Part shown: positions 8,819 through 16,588 of the stretch, piece after piece
Layout: every line of letters starts with the position of its first letter
Numbering within the stretch: position 1 is the stretch's first letter
Source of the DNA: Hallerella sp964397425
GTDB taxonomy: Bacteria > Fibrobacterota > Fibrobacteria > Fibrobacterales > Fibrobacteraceae
Direction of reading: 5' to 3'
Assembly (NCBI GenBank): GCA_964397425.1
Contig: CAYNID010000001.1
Span: 434,001-498,000 of the forward strand
Length of the DNA: 64,000 bases
Notes under the pieces: model-generated
The model's input: the letters and a program-made list of their open reading frames with translations, nothing else
Told to the model about the DNA's origin: nothing
Databases searched by the model: none
Position numbers and translations under genes: made by a program

Positions 8819-10426
8819 TTAGGCGGCAAGATTGGATGTCGCTTTTTGGACTTCTTCGATTTTTTTCAAAACCGAGCCGTCGTCAAGCGCTTGAATGGCC
8901 TTGTCGAATCCTTCGCGGATGGATTTGACTTTGCGTGCGGCGTAAAGAGTCGCCCCGGCATTTAGTCCAACGGCGTAGCGAATTGCCGGAGCGCCTTTGC
9001 CGTGAGCCAATTCTAACGCGGTCTTCGCGTTTTCAGCTCCGGTTCCCCCAGCCAATTCAGAATCGTTTACGGGAGGAATGCCGAAATCTTCCGGGTGCAG
9101 CAAATATTCATAAGCGTTTCCGCCTTCGTCTATTTCGTAAACAAACGTGGGAACGCTGGGCGAAATTTCGTCAAAGCCGTCTTGGCTGGAAACGACTAAA
9201 ACGTGTTTTGCCCCAAGCATTTTAGCGGCTTCTGCCATCGGTTTCAGCAAATCCCTGCTGTATGCGCCGAGCATCAGAAATTTGGCTTCAGCCGGGTTTG
9301 TCAGCGGCCCGACCAAATTCATGATGGTTTTGATTCCAAGTGCTTTCCGGACTGGTCCGGCGAATCGCATCGCGCTGTGGTACACTTGCGCAAAGAGAAA
9401 GACGAAGCCCGTTTTTTTCAGGACTTCTGCCGCTTGTGCCGGGGAAAGGGAAAGCCGGATTCCCAAGTTTTCAAAAAAGTCCGCGGCACCCGATTTGCTC
9501 GAAACGGCCCGGTTACCGTGTTTGGCGATAAGGCAGCCGCAACTGGCGCAGACCAGAGCCGAAAAGGAGCTGATGTTGAAACTGCCCTTGCTGTCTCCGC
9601 CTGTTCCGACTACTTCGGCGATGTCTGCGTTTTTGTCAAATGGGAATGGAGTCTTTTTCCGGTGAAGGACGGCGGCGCACCCTGCGATTTCAGAAGCGGA
9701 AGGTCCTTTGGCCGCCATGGCGGTGAGAATGGCGGCGGTTTGCCTTTCATCCAACATGCCGTCGGTGAGGGTTTCCATGAAAAATTCAGATTCTTCATGG
9801 GTCAGATCTTGCCTGTCGATGAGTTTGTTCAAAAATTGGGCGACAGGCAAAGCGTCTCTTCGGTAGGTGAGGAACGCGCGAAAAAAAGCTTCTCCGTCTT
9901 TTGCCGCAATCGATTCCGGATGAAATTGAACGCCTTCGATGTCAAGCGTTTTATGCCGGACTCCCATCACGTCACCGTCTTTTGCCCGGGCGGAAATTTC
10001 GAATTCCGCAGGGAGCGTTTTTTCGTCGACGACAAGACTGTGGTAACGCATAAAGGTCCCTTTTTTTCCGATATTCCGAAAGAGTCCGCGCCCGTCAAGA
10101 TTCATTTCTTCGGCGATTCCGTGCTTGATGAATTTCGCCTGGACGATTTTTGCCCCAAAGGCGTAGCAAATCGCCTGGTGCCCAAGGCAAATGCCCAAAA
10201 TGGGAAGTTTTCCGGCGAAGTGACGGATGGCGTCCACCGTGATGCCGGCGTCTTCGGGCCGTCCAGGACCCGGCGAAAGGATTAGATTGGTGGGGTGCAA
10301 ATTTTCAATCTCTGCGATGGAGCATTCTTTGGAACGGAGAACTTTGACCGGTTCGTCCGTAATGCTTGTGATGGATTGGTACACATTGTAGGTGAAAGAA
10401 TCATAGTTGTCAATGATGACTATCAT
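8819..10426 (-). CDS. trpGD: fused anthranilate synthase glutaminase and anthranilate phosphoribosyltransferase
   Basis: 535 residues from the ATG at 10426, chosen because MIVIIDNYDSFTY is the normal TrpG N-terminus and AGAGG lies just upstream; a longer reading would overlap trpE. Residues 1-190 are a class I glutamine amidotransferase with nucleophile Cys80 (GICLGHQ) and GVQFHPES. Residues from about 205 are TrpD, with GTGGDSKGSFNISS and KHGNRAVSSKSGAADFFE. The fusion supplies ammonia to TrpE and then uses the anthranilate. It is 13 bases downstream of trpE and shares its attenuator. Confidence 0.95.
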   Translation of the reverse strand: MIVIIDNYDSFTYNVYQSITSITDEPVKVLRSKECSIAEIENLHPTNLILSPGPGRPEDAGITVDAIRHFAGKLPILGICLGHQAICYAFGAKIVQAKFIKHGIAEEMNLDGRGLFRNIGKKGTFMRYHSLVVDEKTLPAEFEISARAKDGDVMGVRHKTLDIEGVQFHPESIAAKDGEAFFRAFLTYRRDALPVAQFLNKLIDRQDLTHEESEFFMETLTDGMLDERQTAAILTAMAAKGPSASEIAGCAAVLHRKKTPFPFDKNADIAEVVGTGGDSKGSFNISSFSALVCASCGCLIAKHGNRAVSSKSGAADFFENLGIRLSLSPAQAAEVLKKTGFVFLFAQVYHSAMRFAGPVRKALGIKTIMNLVGPLTNPAEAKFLMLGAYSRDLLKPMAEAAKMLGAKHVLVVSSQDGFDEISPSVPTFVYEIDEGGNAYEYLLHPEDFGIPPVNDSELAGGTGAENAKTALELAHGKGAPAIRYAVGLNAGATLYAARKVKSIREGFDKAIQALDDGSVLKKIEEVQKATSNLAA

Positions 10427-10439
10427 AAAGACCTCTGCA

Positions 10440-11852
10440 TTAAAGTTTGACGTGATTTTGGGCGGATTCCAGAACTTGAACCATGGCGCCGAGCTTTTCA
10501 TTGGTTTCTTCCCATTCCCGTTCCGGATCAGACGCGTAGACGATTCCCGACCCGGCCTGTAACGTCCAACGGTTTCCCTGTTTTAAGGCGCATCGGATGG
10601 CGATGCAAAAATCCAAGTCTCCGTCTGCTTCGAGATAACCGACTGCTCCCGCGTAAAAATTCCGTTTTTGACTTTCTAACGAGGAAACGATTTCGATGGC
10701 GCTGATTTTGGGCGCTCCGCTGACTGTGCCTGCGGGAAACGCGGAACGGAGAACTTGAATCGGCTTTAAATCCTTTCGCGTTTTTCCTTCTACTTCTGAA
10801 ACGAGATGGATTACGTGGCTGAAAGGTTCGCATTCCATGTTGCGAGTCACTTTGACCGTTCCGGGTTCTGAAACGCGGCCCAAATCATTGCGGGCCAAAT
10901 CGACGAGCATCAAATGTTCCGCGCGTTCTTTGGGGTCATGGGAAAGCTTTTCTTTTAAAAATTCATCTTCGGCTTCATTCTTTCCGCGGCGGATGGTCCC
11001 GGCGATGGGACGGATGGAAGATTTTCCCTGCCGGGAACGGACAAGGCTTTCGGGCGAAGAACCGACCAGCTGATAGTTTCCAAAATCGATGTAGAGCAGA
11101 TACGGCGACGGGTTGAGAGTTCTCAATCGGCGGTAAACATCGATGGCGGGCATTTCGGATTCCATTTGCAATCGGCGGGAAGGAACGGCTTGAATGATGT
11201 CTCCGGCGACGATATGCTTTTTGATTTCCGCGACGCAATGAACGTATTCATCGTGACTTTTTTGCAAATCCGTGATGACTTTGCAGGGATAATTGTCTTC
11301 GGGAGTTTCGAGATAGGAAAAGTCCAGATTGGAAAGCTTTTTGCGCATTTTCCCGATGGCCTTTTCTAAGTCGATTTCGTGTTCGTTGTAATTGAGTCCG
11401 AAAACGTGCAAGGTGTCCGTAAAATGGTCAAATACGATGTAAATGTGCCCAACGGTAAATTCCGATTCGGGAATTTGCAGCGAGTCTTCCTGTTTTTGCA
11501 AATGGATGCTGTCGCATCGTGCGCAAAATTCATAAGAAAGAAACCCGATGCCCGAAGCCGGAAGCGGAATGTTCTTCGGCTTTTCGTTTTCGTAAGCGAT
11601 AAGCTCTAACGCGTCGAGAATGTCATTTGCCGGGAAAGGTTTTCGTTCGCCATCGATGAGCAGGGCGACGCCGTTTTCATCTTCCACGACATGGAACGCC
11701 TCTTCCAGCATTAAAATGGAGAAGCGGGTCGCCCCTTGTGAAAAGGAAGCCGATTCGAGAATCGCTTTTGCGCCAAGTTTCTTGGCGAGGGAGAATGGGG
11801 TGTAACGTTCCCCTTCGAGGGAAAGGTACACGCTGTCTGTTCTTTTTTTCAT
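10440..11852 (-). CDS. trpE: anthranilate synthase component I
   Basis: Chorismate to anthranilate, using ammonia from the TrpG half of the next protein. 470 residues with the chorismate-binding C-terminal domain: IRPIAGTIRRGK, AFPAGTVSGAPK and QAGSGIVYASDPE. The tryptophan feedback site (LLES in other TrpE proteins) appears as ILES at residues 31-34, so allosteric inhibition is probably retained. AAGGA precedes the start by 6 bases. Expression is predicted to be controlled by the attenuator immediately upstream. Confidence 0.96.
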   Translation of the reverse strand: MKKRTDSVYLSLEGERYTPFSLAKKLGAKAILESASFSQGATRFSILMLEEAFHVVEDENGVALLIDGERKPFPANDILDALELIAYENEKPKNIPLPASGIGFLSYEFCARCDSIHLQKQEDSLQIPESEFTVGHIYIVFDHFTDTLHVFGLNYNEHEIDLEKAIGKMRKKLSNLDFSYLETPEDNYPCKVITDLQKSHDEYVHCVAEIKKHIVAGDIIQAVPSRRLQMESEMPAIDVYRRLRTLNPSPYLLYIDFGNYQLVGSSPESLVRSRQGKSSIRPIAGTIRRGKNEAEDEFLKEKLSHDPKERAEHLMLVDLARNDLGRVSEPGTVKVTRNMECEPFSHVIHLVSEVEGKTRKDLKPIQVLRSAFPAGTVSGAPKISAIEIVSSLESQKRNFYAGAVGYLEADGDLDFCIAIRCALKQGNRWTLQAGSGIVYASDPEREWEETNEKLGAMVQVLESAQNHVKL

Positions 11853-11881
11853 GATTTGTCCTTGTTTTGAAATTTTTGCAT

Positions 11882-11910
11882 AAAAAAAGGCCCCGATAAA
11901 TATCGGAGCC
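11882..11910 (-). terminator. trp attenuator terminator
   Basis: Ten-base stem GGCTCCGATA/TATCGGGGCC (one G-U pair in RNA) with a 2-base centre, followed by seven Ts. It ends about 30 bases before trpE and belongs to the trp leader. Confidence 0.92.
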
Positions 11911-11941
11911 GCTTATTAGCCACTATTTAAGAGCAACAGTC

Positions 11942-12013
11942 TTATAACGCGAACTCCGACTTCGAAGTGCGCCACCACCAATTGTTGTTCTTTGTGATGA
12001 TCGTGTTTTTCAT
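11942..12013 (-). CDS. trpL: trp operon leader peptide, 23 residues
   Basis: Small frame starting ATG AAA AAC ACG and ending TAA, with three consecutive TGG codons at residues 12-14 (positions 11980-11972), preceded by three Asn codons and followed by RTSKSEFAL. No Shine-Dalgarno is present; a TATATT hexamer ends 10 bases before the ATG, so the transcript would start only 3-5 bases upstream. Translation of the Trp run would sense charged tRNA-Trp and choose between antiterminator and terminator. Function is inferred from arrangement and codon content. Confidence 0.88.
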   Translation of the reverse strand: MKNTIITKNNNWWWRTSKSEFAL

Positions 12014-12023
12014 TTGCCAAAAT

Positions 12024-12029
12024 AATATA
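12024..12029 (-). promoter_or_regulatory. candidate -10 of the trp promoter (TATATT)
   Basis: Minus-strand TATATT, 10 bases before the trpL ATG. A TTGCCA hexamer at 12050-12045, 15 bases upstream, could act as the -35 and lies inside the inverted repeat 12036-12058. Confidence 0.5.
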
Positions 12030-12035
12030 AAAGGA

Positions 12036-12058
12036 TTTTCCCATTGGCAATGGGAAAA
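12036..12058. promoter_or_regulatory. 23-base inverted repeat, candidate operator at the trp promoter
   Basis: TTTTCCCATTG, a central G, then CAATGGGAAAA: perfect 11-base arms. It covers the candidate -35 of the trp promoter and lies between trpL (minus) and the AmgK-like gene (plus). A repressor site is the simplest reading; a cruciform or terminator-like role cannot be excluded. Confidence 0.5.
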
Positions 12059-12136
12059 ATCAAAAAAAATTTTGTCCCCGAAAGAACGCTTATAAGTATA
12101 TTGGAGAAAAACACATTCATTCTTTCAAGGTGCGCC

Positions 12137-13156
12137 ATGACACAAGAAATTCCACAGGTCTCGTCTAAAATTCTTCGGGTTCTTGAAAACAGGGGATTTG
12201 AATCTTCTGCTAAATGGACGCTCGCCGGTTCGGCGGGTTCGGGACGGCGGTATTTCCGGATTGCCGAAGGGGAAAATTCCGCCATTTTGCAAACCAACCT
12301 TTTGAAAGGTGAAGATTTTGAACGTTTTGTCTCTTACGGGAAATCGTTTTCGGCGTTTGGGTTTCCGACTCCGGAAATTTGGGCTGTCGATGAAGAGGCC
12401 CTTCAAGTTTTGATGCAGGACATGGGGGCGAACACTCTCCATTCCCTGGTGATGCAGAACGGGGAACTTTTGGTGGGGAATGTCCGCATTCTTTACCCGT
12501 TAGCCATCGAGGCTCTTGTCAAATGGCAACATTCCAGTCCCCGATTCTTTTTGTCGAGGCCGGATATCGCGGCAAGGCGTTTTGATTATGCGGCGCTCAA
12601 ATGGGAATCCGATTATTTCCGGGAAAATTTCTTGCAAAAGAAAAAGGGCATTTTTGAAATTCCCGCGGCGGTGGAAAACTTCTTCTCCACGCTGGCTTGC
12701 ATGGTCGACACCCATCCCAAAGTTTTGATGCACAGGGACTTTCAATCGCAAAATGTAACAGTCTGCTCGGATTCCGAAATCGGCTTTGTCGATTTTCAGG
12801 GCGCAAGGCGCGGGAGTGTCTTTTATGACATCGCGTCGCTTCTGTTAGACCCATATGTTTCACTTTCCGAAAATCTGGTGACAGAATTCTTTGATGAATG
12901 GTATCGGAACAATTCCCTTTGTTCTAGTTCTTTTGACCGGGAAGAAGCCTGGGTCCTCTTTTTGCAGGCGGGAATGCAGCGCTTGATGCAGGCGTTGGGA
13001 GCATTCTGTTTTCTTTCCCGTGAAAAGAAAATCGAAAGCTTTGAAAAATTCATCGCTCCGGGATGCCGCCGATTGCTCCGCGTGTTGGAATTGTACGAAT
13101 CGATAAGCCCCTCCCGTCACGAGGCGATTGCCTTTTTGAAGGACTCACTATCTTAA
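12137..13156 (+). CDS. AmgK-like sugar kinase / aminoglycoside phosphotransferase family protein
   Basis: 339 residues from ATG 12137, chosen because AAGG lies 6 bases upstream and longer readings cross the trp operator. The kinase-like fold shows the catalytic loop MHRDFQSQNV and the metal-binding VDFQGARRGSVFYDIASLL. This pattern fits the COG3178 group containing N-acetylmuramate/N-acetylglucosamine kinase AmgK of peptidoglycan recycling. Neither substrate nor partner is shown by context: the usual MurU nucleotidyltransferase is not next to it. It overlaps the convergent SDR gene by 9 bases. A TATATT at 12097-12102 may be its -10. Confidence 0.75.
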   Translation: MTQEIPQVSSKILRVLENRGFESSAKWTLAGSAGSGRRYFRIAEGENSAILQTNLLKGEDFERFVSYGKSFSAFGFPTPEIWAVDEEALQVLMQDMGANTLHSLVMQNGELLVGNVRILYPLAIEALVKWQHSSPRFFLSRPDIAARRFDYAALKWESDYFRENFLQKKKGIFEIPAAVENFFSTLACMVDTHPKVLMHRDFQSQNVTVCSDSEIGFVDFQGARRGSVFYDIASLLLDPYVSLSENLVTEFFDEWYRNNSLCSSSFDREEAWVLFLQAGMQRLMQALGAFCFLSREKKIESFEKFIAPGCRRLLRVLELYESISPSRHEAIAFLKDSLS

Positions 13157-14071
13157 AGCATTTTGCAGTTGCCATTCGATGTGTTCGTCCATATTCTCCT
13201 GTGCGTCGAATCGCAAATTGAACAGGGTGGCAATTTTTTCAACGGAAAAAAGCATCGGAGAATCGGACCAGCCCAAGTCCCGTTCTTCGATAAAAGCGGA
13301 ACTGGTCTTGCCTGCCAATTTTTCGTAGGCGGCCATCATTTTCTGCGCAATGGATTTCCACGAAATCCAGGTTTTCCCCAGCCCAAGGAAAATTTCCTCG
13401 TTCATGTCGCAATCCAAAACTTGGCGGAAAAGTTTTGCCTGGTCGCCGGCATGGATGAATTGAGTCCCGTCGTTTTTGATTAAACGGATGGCTGTGCCGT
13501 TCACAATGGACTTTGCCATTTCGGCGAAACGCTTGTCCGGTTGACTGGTTCCTCCGGCGTTTCCAAAGGCGGGATTCCCAAATGTGTATCCCGGGCGGAT
13601 GATGTTCCGCTTCATGTCGGTGCCGCGGAATCCCAAAACATAAGCTTCGCCGGCGGCTTTCGTCGCGCCGTAAAGGTCAACGGGCAGGTTCACCACATTT
13701 TCGGTCATCAGCGGGCGGAATTTTCCCATGGCGGCAGTGCTTGACGTGTAAATGAATTTTCGGCATCCGGCTTTGGCGGCGGCCTGCAGCATCAAAACGG
13801 TGACGCGCGTATCGTTTTCCAACATCGAAAGGGGAGTTTCTCCCCAGCCAAAGGCGATGTGGATGCACGCTTCGCAGCCGGAAAGGCCTTTGGAAATGGT
13901 GGCGCCATCATAAATCGTTCCCGGTAAAATTTCCACATTCGGATGGTTTGAAAAATAGGGAATTTTGTCGGGGTGACGGGCCAAAATGACCAGTTTGTGT
14001 CCGCATTCCAAAAGCTCGCGGGCAACGTAGTGCCCAATGAATCCGGTTCCGCCTGTAATGAAAACGCGCAT
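13148..14071 (-). CDS. NAD(P)-dependent epimerase/dehydratase (extended SDR)
   Basis: 307 residues with an N-terminal Rossmann motif TGGTGFIG and an active-site YGATK (Tyr-x-x-x-Lys) after the TSSTAAMG strand. This is the extended SDR family acting on nucleotide sugars or related carbonyl substrates; the exact substrate is not readable. GAGGA precedes the ATG by 6 bases. No cofactor-site damage is visible. It sits alone between the AmgK-like gene and a YbhN-like gene. Confidence 0.82.
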   Translation of the reverse strand: MRVFITGGTGFIGHYVARELLECGHKLVILARHPDKIPYFSNHPNVEILPGTIYDGATISKGLSGCEACIHIAFGWGETPLSMLENDTRVTVLMLQAAAKAGCRKFIYTSSTAAMGKFRPLMTENVVNLPVDLYGATKAAGEAYVLGFRGTDMKRNIIRPGYTFGNPAFGNAGGTSQPDKRFAEMAKSIVNGTAIRLIKNDGTQFIHAGDQAKLFRQVLDCDMNEEIFLGLGKTWISWKSIAQKMMAAYEKLAGKTSSAFIEERDLGWSDSPMLFSVEKIATLFNLRFDAQENMDEHIEWQLQNALR

Positions 14072-14157
14072 GGCAAATCCTCGTCTTCGAAGTTTTTATC
14101 AAATTAAGTTTCTTTGCCCCAATAAGCGCATTGAAAATGTAAAATTTTGCTAGGAGT

Positions 14158-15099
14158 TCAGGCTGTCTTTTTTTGAACGGCGAAAACGATCGCGCCTTGA
14201 ATCGCCTGGAATAACAGCAGCAGATAACCGAGCAGGTTTCCCGCTAAAACTTTGTCGGCAGGGAGTCCCAGGATTCCCGTGTAAAGGCTGATGATGACCC
14301 ATTCCCGGAGGCCTATCCCGTTGAGGGAGATGGGCAGCATGGTGACAATAATTGTGATGGCGGAAAATACGATGACCAGTCGAAAATCCAAAACGATTCC
14401 GATGGAGCGAAAGTAACCATACGACGTGGCGAAGACGATGAGCTGCAACAGGAGAGAATCCCAGAATGACAGGAAGAATTGCTTTTTATGGTTACGGTAA
14501 AGGGATAGCGCGTCTTGTAATTTGGCGATAAAATGCAGGCGGTCGCTGAAACGCTTGGGAATCTTGATTTTGTCCGAGAAACAGCAGAAGAGAATCGCGG
14601 CGATGGATAGGATGAGGGCGATTCCCATGCCAACCGTGTAGTAAAAGGGCAGCGAATAATGCCAAAGGACCCAGGGCAGGGAAATAAAGAAGAGGAGGAT
14701 GAGCATCAGAAGCCCTTGAACGCGGGAAACGAGGATTGCCGCGACAGAACGGGAGGTCTGTTTGAATCGCTTTCCGAACGCCAGAGTCTTGACGATATCA
14801 CCGCCGAATCCGCCCGGTAAAAAAGCGGTGAAAAAATATCCCAGGGCGATGTAAGCGTAAAATGTCCGAAAGGGGATTTTTTTCCCTTCGTTGAGCAAGA
14901 GTCCCCGCCAGCGGTTTGCTTGGATGAGCATTGACAGGAACGTGATGAAGAGTAGAAAGAATATCCATGGGAGGGTTTCCGCAGTCCAGTTTTGTTGAAT
15001 GCTGCTGAAGGGAACTTTATAAAAGATGTAACCGATTCCCGCCGCGCTGACGAGGAGCTTTAAAAAGGCCTTGAGGCGATTTCGCATTTCGGGAGCCAT
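14158..15099 (-). CDS. YbhN/AglD-type flippase-like integral membrane protein (first copy)
   Basis: 313 residues from ATG 15099, preferred over an upstream TTG because GGAG lies 9 bases before it. Multiple hydrophobic segments span most of the length. The conserved core FLPGGFGGDIVK and SRVQGLL mark the lysylphosphatidylglycerol-synthase transmembrane family (UPF0104). Homologues act in lipid or glycolipid transfer. A second copy is at 54123-55103. Function here is unknown. Confidence 0.82.
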   Translation of the reverse strand: MAPEMRNRLKAFLKLLVSAAGIGYIFYKVPFSSIQQNWTAETLPWIFFLLFITFLSMLIQANRWRGLLLNEGKKIPFRTFYAYIALGYFFTAFLPGGFGGDIVKTLAFGKRFKQTSRSVAAILVSRVQGLLMLILLFFISLPWVLWHYSLPFYYTVGMGIALILSIAAILFCCFSDKIKIPKRFSDRLHFIAKLQDALSLYRNHKKQFFLSFWDSLLLQLIVFATSYGYFRSIGIVLDFRLVIVFSAITIIVTMLPISLNGIGLREWVIISLYTGILGLPADKVLAGNLLGYLLLLFQAIQGAIVFAVQKKTA

Positions 15100-15255
15100 T
15101 AAAGAAAACTCCAAAGGGTGCCGTTTTGTTTTGAAAGCGGGCTTCTTGGTGCGCCGGAAAATTCCCGTGGAAAAAATCGTACGGGAAAAGTTCGTTTCGC
15201 TGGGAGTCTTTCAAAAAATTGCACGTTTGAAAAATAGTTAATATGGATGCGGATA

Positions 15256-15289
15256 AAAAGAAAAAGACCCGGAATGAATCCGAGTCTTT
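15256..15289 (-). terminator. terminator after tRNA-Met
   Basis: Arms AAAGACTCGGA/TCCGGGTCTTT on the minus strand (one G-U pair), 5-base loop, then a T-rich run. It begins three bases beyond the tRNA 3' end. Confidence 0.85.
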
Positions 15290-15291
15290 AG

Positions 15292-15365
<74 letters not shown>

Positions 15366-15430
15366 TCAAGGGGTATATCGTTTCCGATACATGCCATATA
15401 TAGTAATATAAACGCTTGTTGGCAAGGGGG

Positions 15431-16588
15431 TTAAATGTATTTCTTCAAAATATGTTTGGAAGCGACAAAGTAATCGATTCCGCTGACCAGGGTGATGAAT
15501 GTAATGACTCCCATGACTATCCGCGGCAAGTAATTCCAGACCGCTTTGAAGCCCTCGATTTGCTGGATGGGATCTAAGGCGCAAACGAGGATGGCGACGA
15601 TGCCGATTCCCTGAAGAGCCGTTTTCCATTTGCCGCTGCGGCGGGCGGGCATAATCAAGCCTTCGGCGGCGGCGAGCGTCCGAAGCGTTTCCACGCTGGC
15701 TTCCCGGAAATAAATCAGGGCGACCATCCACACGGGCGCGTAACTGGTCGCGATGAAGCACATGAAAATGGTCATGTTGGAAATTTTGTCGCTGAACGGA
15801 TCCAGGTATTTTCCCAATGTCGAAACTTCGCCCCATTTCCGCGCCAAGTGACCGTCTAAATAGTCGGTGAGCATAAATCCCAAAACCATGACCAGCGCGA
15901 GAATTTTGAAAACGATGTGGTTGTCTTCGTAATTCAAATTGTTGTCGTAGAAAAAGACCCACAAAAAGAACGGGGTGAGCACAATCCGCGTCATTGTCAG
16001 CTGGCTTGCGATGGAAAGCGGCTTGCGGTGGGCCGGATCCCGATAAAACCAATAGAGGAATTCAATCGAAGCGGCGCACATCAAAAGGATGCTTGCCACC
16101 ATGCAGATTTGCTGAAAACGTTCCAGATTCAGAATGTAGACAAGCATGGTCGCCGTGATGGCGACTGCGGAAATTTTTGACCAGGCGTGTCTTCCCGGCA
16201 TGGATTTCCCTTCGCGGATGACGGAATACGCAAGCAGCGAATGGGCGATTAGCCGTGTCAATAGGAAGGCGCACCCGATGCACAACAGAACTTCGAAATC
16301 GTTGTCGGCGAAGTAATCCCGGATGAGGATGCTGGTCATGACGGAAACGGAAAGAATGCCTTCAAGGATGCTGAGCCCTAATTCGTAGTAAGGCTCTTCC
16401 GTTTCTTGGACGCGGAGCTGCCATGTGTTCAGCCACGTTAAAATGAGTACGATGAACGTGAGCATGGATGCCGTGTAATTGTGCTCCGTCCAAATGGCGG
16501 CGATCAGTGGAATGAATACGGCGGCGCGGAGAATTCTCCAAACGCGGCCTCTCATGCGGAGATTTAGGAGCTTACTACTTAGTGGCAT
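15431..16588 (-). CDS. CDP-alcohol phosphatidyltransferase with a long membrane N-terminus
   Basis: 385 residues from ATG 16588, chosen because GGAGG lies 5 bases upstream, inside the end of recN. The catalytic signature DGHLARKWGEVS with downstream LDPFSD fits the DG(x)2AR(x)8G(x)3D(x)3D motif of PgsA/PssA-type enzymes, which join CDP-diacylglycerol to an alcohol such as glycerol-3-phosphate. The domain is in the second half, about residues 200-385. The first half is an extra hydrophobic region that may be a decayed copy of the same fold. Overlaps recN by 14 bases. Confidence 0.85.
   Translation of the reverse strand: MPLSSKLLNLRMRGRVWRILRAAVFIPLIAAIWTEHNYTASMLTFIVLILTWLNTWQLRVQETEEPYYELGLSILEGILSVSVMTSILIRDYFADNDFEVLLCIGCAFLLTRLIAHSLLAYSVIREGKSMPGRHAWSKISAVAITATMLVYILNLERFQQICMVASILLMCAASIEFLYWFYRDPAHRKPLSIASQLTMTRIVLTPFFLWVFFYDNNLNYEDNHIVFKILALVMVLGFMLTDYLDGHLARKWGEVSTLGKYLDPFSDKISNMTIFMCFIATSYAPVWMVALIYFREASVETLRTLAAAEGLIMPARRSGKWKTALQGIGIVAILVCALDPIQQIEGFKAVWNYLPRIVMGVITFITLVSGIDYFVASKHILKKYI

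Larger units (their letters stand above)
11882..12013 (-). promoter_or_regulatory. trp transcription attenuator (leader peptide, 1:2, 2:3 and 3:4 hairpins)
   Basis: All parts of a ribosome-mediated attenuator can be read on the minus strand. The leader frame is 12013-11942. Strand 1 (CUUCG, 11967-11963) pairs with strand 2 (CGGAG, 11958-11954). Strand 2 extended (GUCGGAGUU, 11960-11952) pairs with strand 3 (GGCUCCGAU, 11910-11902) as antiterminator. Strand 3 also pairs with strand 4 (11898-11889) as the terminator. The last Trp codon ends 11 bases before the extended strand 2 begins, as needed for a stalled ribosome to free it. Confidence 0.88.

Noticed and set aside
12044..12136. N-terminal extension of the AmgK-like gene
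   Set aside because: It would start within the trp operator palindrome from TTG without Shine-Dalgarno; ATG 12137 has one.
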